NCBI RefSeq assembly: GCF_002607855.1
Contig: NZ_AWQQ01000103.1
Coordinates: forward strand, 2,823 to 18,518
Reading direction: 5' to 3'
Source of the DNA: Desulforamulus profundi
GTDB lineage: Bacteria; Bacillota_B; Desulfotomaculia; Desulfotomaculales; Desulfotomaculaceae
DNA length: 15,696 nucleotides
Shown here: in pieces, positions 6,997-13,183 of the stretch
How positions within the stretch are numbered: the first letter of the stretch is position 1
How the letters are laid out: every line of letters begins with the position of its first letter
Made by a program: the position numbers and the translations under genes
Notes under the pieces: model-generated
Seen by the model: the letters and a program-made list of their open reading frames with translations, nothing else
Database searches by the model: none
Told to the model about the DNA's origin: nothing

Positions 6997-7767
6997 ATGA
7001 AACTTTATAAACTAGACGCCATTGTTTTAAAATCCAGGGATATGCGGGAAGCGGATAAAATTATCACCTTATATTCTGTCCAAAGGGGAAAGCAAAGGGC
7101 GGTGGCCCACGGGGCCGCCAAACCAAACAGCCGTAAGCGGGGGGCTGTGCAGCCCTTTTGCTATTCCACCTTTATGATGCACCAGGGTAGAGAACTGGAT
7201 TCGGTGAGCCAGGCCGAGCTGCGGGAAGCCTTTCCGGAAGTAAGGCTGGAATTGAACCGGCTGACCGCAGCCTCCTATGTGGCGGAGTTGACGGATGGTT
7301 TTGTGGGAGAAGGAGAGCCCAACCAGGGCATTTTCGCCCTGCTGCTCAGCACCCTGCACCTGCTTGCCGCGGGGGAAACGGAAATGGCCATGCGGGCCTT
7401 TGAGGCCAGATTAATCGGCCTGGCCGGCTTTAAGCCGGAACTGAATGCCTGCTCCGGTTGTGGGGAACCCCTGACAGAAACAAAAATTCGTTTCAGCGCC
7501 AACCTGGGTGGCCTGCTTTGCCAGGCATGCGCATCTGCAGAAAATAAAATCACGGTATTTAACCGGGGAACATTGGAAGTGCTGAAGACACTTTACCGCT
7601 GGAAATTAACAAAGCTTCATCAACTTAAAGTGCCGGAGATTCTCCGGCAGGAACTAAGCGCCCTGCTCCGGGCATATATTGAATATAACCTGGAAAAAAG
7701 ACTTAAAACGACGGAATTTCTGGATAGATTGTATAAAAGTAGCCCTGGCAGGGGTACAAATATATAG
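6997..7767 (+). CDS. recO: DNA repair and recombination mediator RecO
   Basis: RecO works with RecR (and RecF) to load RecA onto SSB-coated single-stranded DNA and to anneal strands. The 256-residue length is typical. The N-terminal OB-fold begins MKLYKLDAIVLKSRDMREAD and continues with DKIITLYSVQRGKQRAVAHGA, matching the family pattern. A helical middle holds a four-cysteine zinc site: Cys152 and Cys155 (CSGCG), Cys175 and Cys178 (CQAC). ATG at 6997 is preceded by AGAAAGGTGA with slightly long spacing. In many Firmicutes recO follows era closely; here mgtE, the SLH gene and ubiX lie between. The frame is intact. Confidence 0.95.
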   Translation: MKLYKLDAIVLKSRDMREADKIITLYSVQRGKQRAVAHGAAKPNSRKRGAVQPFCYSTFMMHQGRELDSVSQAELREAFPEVRLELNRLTAASYVAELTDGFVGEGEPNQGIFALLLSTLHLLAAGETEMAMRAFEARLIGLAGFKPELNACSGCGEPLTETKIRFSANLGGLLCQACASAENKITVFNRGTLEVLKTLYRWKLTKLHQLKVPEILRQELSALLRAYIEYNLEKRLKTTEFLDRLYKSSPGRGTNI

Positions 7768-7794
7768 TACAAAGGACTAAGGGAGGAATGCTCT

Positions 7795-8244
7795 GTGACC
7801 AGTGAATTGGAAAAAATAGACCTTCTGCGTGCCCGGCTGGGTGTTGGCTACAAAGAGGCGAAAGAGGCCCTGGACGCAGCCGAGGGAGATGTTGTACAGG
7901 CCTTGATTAAGCTGGAAGAGAAAAACAGAAACTGGAATGAAAAACTGCACGGTAAAGGCAATGAGGTGGTAGGGCAATTTAAGGCGCTTATTGAAAAGGG
8001 TCAAAAGACGAAAGTAAAAATTAAGAAGGATGACAATACCGTTGTGGAATTTCCCGCCACGCTGGGGGCCCTGGGGGTGCTGGGGGCGATGGCCAGCACG
8101 CCGGTGTTAATTGTGGGCGCCCTGGGCACCATTGCCGGGTTGGCCAATAATTACCGCCTGGAGTTTGGCGAGCAAAAAGATAACTGGCAGCCCGAGGTGG
8201 AGATACCCGAGGATGAGGTTCCGGGTGAATCTCCCAAACATTAA
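7795..8244 (+). CDS. UBA-like/DUF4342 small protein
   Basis: The 149-residue protein starts at GTG 7795, seven bases after GGGAGGAA; the overlapping ATG at 7788 reads into a stop after five codons. Residues about 5-45 (LLRARLGVGYKEAKEALDAA then EGDVVQALIKLEEK) resemble the three-helix UBA/EF-Ts N-terminal fold. Residues about 55-125 match the DUF4342 pattern: a basic stretch KTKVKIKKDDNTVVEFPATL followed by a Gly/Ala/Leu-rich hydrophobic segment (GALGVLGAMASTPVLIVGAL) that could be a membrane helix or hairpin. The C-terminus is acidic. The function is unknown. It lies 27 bases after recO, so they are likely co-transcribed, and ahead of the separately regulated glyQS unit. Confidence 0.82.
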   Translation: MTSELEKIDLLRARLGVGYKEAKEALDAAEGDVVQALIKLEEKNRNWNEKLHGKGNEVVGQFKALIEKGQKTKVKIKKDDNTVVEFPATLGALGVLGAMASTPVLIVGALGTIAGLANNYRLEFGEQKDNWQPEVEIPEDEVPGESPKH

Positions 8245-8249
8245 AACTA

Positions 8250-8278
8250 TTGACATTACCCCGGTCTTTTGGTAGATT
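8250..8278 (+). promoter_or_regulatory. Sigma-A type promoter for the glyQS T-box unit
   Basis: TTGACA (8250-8255) matches the -35 consensus exactly. After a 17-base spacer comes TAGATT (8273-8278), a four-of-six match to the -10. It starts just beyond the DUF4342 gene stop and would begin transcription near 8285, just ahead of the T-box leader. Confidence 0.7.
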
Positions 8279-8299
8279 TTTTGGTATGGTGAATTGAAA

Positions 8300-8534
8300 A
8301 ATTCGCGATGAAGGAAAGGTTATTTGGCAGAACGTTTTTTGCAGCGAGCCGGGACGGTGGAAGCCGGTAAAAGCAGGCCAAATACGGGGGTTCCCGAGCG
8401 GCAGGGGGAAAGCCTGTTTATCAGGTCAGTAAATCCTGCAAACAATGAAGGCGGGCTGTGAAAACAGCCAAACAGGGTGGAACCGCGGGAAGCATCTCCC
8501 GTCCCTGACGTACTGTCAGGGGCGGGAGTTTTTA
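8300..8534 (+). ncRNA. Glycine T-box leader with terminator/antiterminator
   Basis: T-box RNAs sense uncharged tRNA and switch from termination to readthrough. Diagnostic elements: the T-box sequence AGGGTGGAACCGCG (8474-8487); a stem III hairpin GGCTGT-GAAA-ACAGCC (8454-8469); and a 14-bp terminator stem CTCCCGTCCCTGAC (8496-8509) with GTCAGGGGCGGGAG (8515-8528), followed by TTTTT. The stem I distal motif is suggested by GGGACGGTGGAAGCCGG (about 8350-8366). A GGC triplet at 8400-8402 is the most likely Gly specifier, but I could not fold stem I with certainty. The 5' boundary is approximate. Together with the promoter it fills the 341-base gap before glyQ, the only gap over 300 bases in the window. 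Confidence 0.92.
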
Positions 8535-8585
8535 TTTTGAAGCTTGTCACATTACAACCAAATAAGAACAGGAGGAAGATGAATT

Positions 8586-9471
8586 TTGAATTTCCAGGAA
8601 TTAATATTGGCCCTCAATAAATTCTGGGCCGAACAAAACTGCATTATCCAGCAGCCCTACGACATTGAAAAGGGCGCCGGCACCATGAACCCGGCCACCT
8701 TTTTACGGGCCCTGGGCCCGGAACCCTGGCGGGTGGCCTATGTGGAGCCGTCCCGCCGTCCCACCGACGGCCGTTACGGGGAAAACCCCAACCGGCTGCA
8801 GCACTATTTCCAATACCAGGTCATTCTCAAGCCCTCCCCGGATGATGTCATCCCTGTTTATTTGGATTCCCTGCGGGCCATCGGCATCGATCCGGACAAG
8901 CATGATATCCGCTTTGTGGAAGACAACTGGGAGTCCCCCACTGGGCGCCTGGGGTTTGGGTTGGGAAGTGTGGCTGGACGGCATGGAAGTCACCCAGTTT
9001 ACCTATTTCCAGCAGTGCGGCGGCATCGACTGCCGTCCGGTCAGCGCTGAAATCACCTATGGCCTGGAAAGGCTGGCCATGTTTATTCAGCAGAAAGACA
9101 GCGTCTTTGACATCCTTTGGGTGGACGACATCACCTACGGGGACGTTTACCACCAGAACGAAGTGGAGCAGTCCGGCTACAACTTTGAAGTGGCCAACAC
9201 CGAAATGCTCTTTGATTTATTTGACATGTATGAGACCGAGGCCAACCGCATCCTGGAAAAGGGACTGGTGCTACCTGCCTATGATTATGTTTTAAAATGC
9301 TCCCATACCTTTAACCTGCTGGATGCCCGGGGAGCCATCAGTGTTTCCGAACGCCAGGGCTTTATTGCCCGGGTGCGGCAAATGGCCCGCGCCTGTGCCC
9401 AGGCCTATGTGGAACAGCGAGAAAAACTGGGATTCCCCCTGCTAAAGAAAGGTGGCAAAGTAAATGGCTAA
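8586..9471 (+). CDS. glyQ: Glycyl-tRNA synthetase alpha subunit (frameshifted in this sequence)
   Basis: This is the catalytic class II subunit of the alpha2beta2 glycyl-tRNA synthetase. The first frame gives [20 protein letters not shown], then [20 protein letters not shown], both near-invariant. After WESPT the frame is lost, and the neighbouring frame carries on with [20 protein letters not shown] and [11 protein letters not shown] to the stop. Two bases (probably CC) are missing near 8940-8942; a single extra base would also restore frame but would delete the conserved Leu. The restored length is 295 residues, normal. The start is TTG at 8586, behind GGAGGAAG; the ATG at 8579 is out of frame. 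It overlaps glyS by 8 bases, so the two are coupled. Confidence 0.92.
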
Positions 9472-11550
9472 AGACTTTTTACTTGAGATTGGCATCGAAG
9501 AAATGCCTGCCCGCTTCCTGGGACCGGCTTTGACACAATTAAAGGAACTCGCCGCCAAGACCCTGCAGGAGCAGAGAATTGAACACGGCGACATCCAGAC
9601 CTGCGGCACCCCCCGCCGGCTGGTGCTTTACGTAAAAGGGGTGGCTGAACATCAAGCCGCTCTGGAAAAGGAAGTGAAAGGACCGGCCCAAAAGGCTGCT
9701 TACGATGTGGACGGCAATCCCACCAAGGCCCTGTTAGGATTTACACGCTCCCAGGGGGTCAGCCCGGAGGACCTGGTGGTGCGCAGCATCGGCCAGGTGG
9801 AATACCTTTATGCCCTGAAGCGGGAGGAAGGCCGCCCCACTGCCCGGGTGCTGGCGGAAATTTGTCCCGGCCTGATCACCGGCCTGCATTTCCCCAAACC
9901 CATGCGCTGGGGGGACCTGGAACTGCGTTTTGCCCGCCCCATTCGCTGGCTGCTATCCCTGTTCGGGGAAGAAGTGGTGCCCTTTGAACTGGCCGGTTTA
10001 CAAGCGGACCGCTATACCTGCGGTCATCGATTCCTGGCCACCGGAGACCTGTCCATCTTGAATCCTGCGGACTACTTCACCAAAATACGGGCTGCCTACG
10101 TGCTGGTGGATCCCGTCGAGCGCAAAGAAATCATCTGGCAGCAGGTGCAGGAGTTGGCCGCCGCCGAAGGCGGCATGGTGGAAATGGACGAAGGCCTGCT
10201 GGATGAGATCACCAACATCCTGGAGTGGCCCACCGCCCTCTGCGGCAGCTTTGATCCGGACTATTTGAGACTTCCCCCGGCGGTTCTGGTGACTCCCATG
10301 CGGGAACACCAGCGCTATTTTCCGGTTTTAGACAAGGATGGAAAACTTTTAAATAAATTTATTGCTGTAAGAAACGGCACCAACGCATATATAGAAATTG
10401 TTACAGCCGGTAACGAAAAGGTACTGCGGGCCCGCCTGGCCGACGCCGCCTTCTTCTTTGAAGAGGATTTGAAGCAGCCCCTGGCAGGCAAAGTAAACGG
10501 CCTGAAAAAAGTGGTCTTCCTGGAAGGATTGGGCTCCATTGCCGACAAAGTGGACCGCATCGGTGCCCTGGCGGATCACCTGGCCGGGGAACTGGGGGCC
10601 GGCGAACAGGAAAAGGAAAAAGTCCAGCGGGCTGCCCTGCTGGCCAAGGCAGACCTGGTTACCAACATGGTTTACGAGTTTCCGGAGCTGCAGGGTGAAA
10701 TGGGACGCGAATACGCCCTGCGCAACGGGGAGGACCCGGCGGTGGCCGAGGCCATCTTTGAACATTACCTGCCCCGTTTTGCCGGTGACCGCCTGCCTGA
10801 AACGCTGGCAGGCCGTGTCCTGAGCCTGGCCGACAAGATGGATACCATTGTCGGCTGCTTCGCCATCGGCATTCAGCCCACCGGTTCCCAGGACCCCTAT
10901 GCCCTGCGCCGCCAGGCCCTGGGAATTTGTCACATTTTAATTGAAGGGAACATCCACCTTTCCCTCAAGCAGCTTATTGAATGGGCTTATCAAGGTTACA
11001 GCGAAGAAGTGGCATTAAAGCATGAACTGGCCCGGGTGACCGGTGAAATCGAAGAGTTCTTTAAACAGCGGCTCAAGGGCATCCTCAGCGACAGGGGCCT
11101 GTCCTATGATATCGTCGATGCGGTGCTGGCCGCCGGCTTTGACGACCTGGCCGACGTGGTGGACAGAGGGCTGGCCGTGGCCTCTTTCCGGGAGTTGCCG
11201 GCCTTCGGCGCCTGATGACCGCCTTTAACCGGGCCAACAGCCTGGCCAAACATGCAGCTTCCACGCAAATTCAGGAGGCCTATCTTGAGCACCCGGCGGA
11301 ACAGGAATTGTACAGCCGGTTATCAGTTCTCCAAAAAGAAGTGCAGCCGCTCCTGGAAAAAAGGGATTATGCCGCCGCCCTGCAGCACATTGCCGGTATC
11401 CAGAAACCCCTGAATGCCTTCTTTGAAAGTGTCATGGTGATGGTGGAAAACGAGGCAGTCAAAACCAACCGCCTGGCCCTTTTAAAGAGGCTGGTTGAAT
11501 TAAGTAAGAGTGTGGCAGATTTTAACAAGATTGTGGTAGAGGTTAAATAA
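9464..11550 (+). CDS. glyS: Glycyl-tRNA synthetase beta subunit (frameshifted in this sequence)
   Basis: This is the tRNA-binding beta subunit that partners GlyQ. It begins [20 protein letters not shown], the hallmark N-terminus, followed by [15 protein letters not shown], an HD-like core, and [17 protein letters not shown]. The first frame ends at 11215; the C-terminal DALR-type anticodon-binding part ([27 protein letters not shown]) is in the next frame. Adding one C at GGCGCCTGATG (about 11208-11214) gives ...[11 protein letters not shown] and a 695-residue protein, the normal length. ATG at 9464 lies inside the end of glyQ with AAAGGTGG about 9 bases upstream. The loss of the anticodon-binding domain would probably be lethal, so sequence error is the likely explanation. 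Confidence 0.93.
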
Positions 11551-11552
11551 TT

Positions 11553-11597
11553 TTAAAAAATAACCCAAAAAGTTTCGTAAAAGTAGGGATTTTTTAA
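11553..11597. terminator. AT-rich inverted repeat after glyS, possible terminator
   Basis: TTAAAAAATAACCC (11553-11566) can pair with GGGATTTTTTAA (11586-11597), with a two-base bulge and a 19-base loop. It starts just after the glyS stop and ends in a T-run. The stem is mostly A:T and hence weak. Confidence 0.4.
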
Positions 11598-11602
11598 GCA
11601 AA

Positions 11603-11633
11603 ATATTATATATTATAGGTATTGAATTTCAAT
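11603..11633 (+). promoter_or_regulatory. AT-rich promoter region with palindrome ahead of the CBS-HTH gene
   Basis: The stretch ATATTATATATTATAG (about 11603-11618) is suited to a -10 element, though no convincing -35 is seen. It is followed by the perfect palindrome ATTGAA-T-TTCAAT (11621-11633), 34 bases before the repressor gene start. A dimeric regulator, possibly the repressor itself, could bind there. Confidence 0.35.
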
Positions 11634-11666
11634 TAGTATGTCACATTTAAGGTTGGGGATGAGGGG

Positions 11667-12302
11667 ATGGAACTTTCCAAACGGCAGGAAACCATTATAG
11701 AAATCGTCAAACAGCATGGTCCCATCACCGGTGAGCAAATTGCGGAACAGCTCAACCTGACCAGATCGACACTGAGACCCGATTTATCCATTCTTACCAT
11801 GGCAGGGTTGCTGGAGGCCCGTCCGCGGGTCGGGTATTTTTACAGCGGCAAAGCCGCGGACCGGGTGCCGGCGGATAAAATCACCCGCATCAAGGTAGGG
11901 GAGGTTAAATCGGTCCCCATTGTGGTGCCCGAGAACTGCACCGTTTATGATGCAGTGGTGACCATGTTTATTGAGGATGTGGGAACCCTGTACGTTGTCC
12001 GGGAAGGTGGCTTGCTGGAGGGCGTTGTGTCCCGCAAAGATCTTTTAAAGACCACCCTGGGTGGGCATGACATTCACAAGCTGCCGGTGGGCGTCATCAT
12101 GACCCGCATGCCCAACGTCCACATGGCCCTGGAAAACGATTCGGTCTGGCTGGCATCCCACAAGCTGTTAACCCACGAGGTGGATTCCCTGCCCGTGGTA
12201 AGAGCTGTTCCAGGTACCAGAGATAAAGATTATGAAGTCACTGGGAGATTTTCTAAGACCAACGTAACCAGGCTCTTTATTGAATTGGGAGAAGGGTCTT
12301 GA
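11667..12302 (+). CDS. CcpN-like transcriptional repressor, helix-turn-helix plus two CBS domains
   Basis: The 211-residue protein has an N-terminal winged helix-turn-helix (1-60: [20 protein letters not shown], then [20 protein letters not shown]). Two CBS repeats follow: about 75-130 ([25 protein letters not shown]) and about 140-205 ([21 protein letters not shown]). This matches CcpN (YqzB) of Bacillus subtilis, which represses the gluconeogenic genes gapB and pckA; CBS domains usually bind adenine nucleotides. As in B. subtilis, a YqfL/PDRP homologue follows directly, and ppdK comes next. ATG at 11667 is preceded by the purine-rich GGTTGGGGATGAGGGG. The frame is intact. Domain call is strong; targets are inferred. 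Confidence 0.9.
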   Translation: MELSKRQETIIEIVKQHGPITGEQIAEQLNLTRSTLRPDLSILTMAGLLEARPRVGYFYSGKAADRVPADKITRIKVGEVKSVPIVVPENCTVYDAVVTMFIEDVGTLYVVREGGLLEGVVSRKDLLKTTLGGHDIHKLPVGVIMTRMPNVHMALENDSVWLASHKLLTHEVDSLPVVRAVPGTRDKDYEVTGRFSKTNVTRLFIELGEGS

Positions 12303-13146
12303 GGAGGGGTTAACCATTATTGCGCCGAAAGACGATAATCCGGTGATCTACATCGTTTCCGATTCCATTGGTGAGACGGCGGAACTGGTGGCCAAGGCCG
12401 CTGCCAGCCAGTTTAACGGTGGGAACGTGCTGATTCGCCGGGTTCCCTATGTAAATGATCCCCAGGGTATTGTAGAGATTGTGGACGAAGCCCAGGGACA
12501 AAATTGTATTATTGCCTTTACCCTGGTTCTGCCGGAACTGCGGGAGGTTCTGGTACGGGAAGCCGATAAGCATCACATTCCCACAGTGGATATCATGGGC
12601 CCTTTTCTGGATGCCCTGACGCTGATCACCTCCGGTCCGCCCAAATTGGAACCGGGCCTGGTGCACAAGCTGGATGAGGAGTATTTCCGGCGGGTTGAGG
12701 CCATTGAATTTGCCGTAAAGTATGATGACGGCAAGGACCCCCGGGGCATTCTCAGGGCAGATCTGGTGATCTTAGGGGTATCCCGCACTTCCAAGACACC
12801 CCTCAGCATGTACCTGGCCCACAAGCGGATTAAAGCGGCCAACGTTCCACTGGTGCCGGAAGTGGCACCGCCCCAGGAGATTTTCAACCTGCCGCCCCAC
12901 AAGGCCATCGGTTTAACCATTAAGCCGCAGCAGTTAAACGTCATTCGCACCGAGCGGCTGAAAACCCTCGGCCTGACATCCCATGCGGACTATGCCAGTC
13001 CGGAGCGTATTCTGAAGGAACTGGAATATGCCGAGGGAATTATGAAACGGGTGGGCTGCCCGGTCATCGATGTTACCAACAAGGCTGTGGAAGAAACCGC
13101 CAGCAAAGTGCTGGAGATTTATTACCGGGGCGAACGACACAAATGA
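12280..13146 (+). CDS. Pyruvate phosphate dikinase regulatory protein (bifunctional kinase/pyrophosphorylase)
   Basis: This DUF299/YqfL-family enzyme inactivates PPDK by ADP-dependent phosphorylation of a threonine next to its catalytic histidine and reactivates it by Pi-dependent dephosphorylation. The conserved start [20 protein letters not shown] is seen, as is the nucleotide-binding loop [11 protein letters not shown] (about 12775-12807), and [20 protein letters not shown] near the end. The start is unclear: TTG 12280 overlaps the upstream gene by 23 bases with no good ribosome binding site. A strong GAGGAGGGG (12301-12309) points to the ATT codons at 12316 or 12319, and GTG 12343 lies far downstream of it. 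From ATT 12316 the protein would be 276 residues, typical. The adjacent ppdK supports a PPDK-regulating role. Confidence 0.9.
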   Translation: MNWEKGLEEGLTIIAPKDDNPVIYIVSDSIGETAELVAKAAASQFNGGNVLIRRVPYVNDPQGIVEIVDEAQGQNCIIAFTLVLPELREVLVREADKHHIPTVDIMGPFLDALTLITSGPPKLEPGLVHKLDEEYFRRVEAIEFAVKYDDGKDPRGILRADLVILGVSRTSKTPLSMYLAHKRIKAANVPLVPEVAPPQEIFNLPPHKAIGLTIKPQQLNVIRTERLKTLGLTSHADYASPERILKELEYAEGIMKRVGCPVIDVTNKAVEETASKVLEIYYRGERHK

Positions 13147-13164
13147 GAAGTGAGATGTGAGAAG
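13144..13164. repeat. Three tandem 7-bp repeats before ppdK
   Basis: TGAGAAG, TGAGATG, TGAGAAG are perfectly in phase, and the first unit begins with the TGA stop of the PPDK regulatory gene. The array ends seven bases before the ppdK ribosome binding site. It has the same 7-base period as the arrays at 2223-2316. Confidence 0.6.
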
Positions 13165-13183
13165 TTACTAGGAGGGAATTGAA

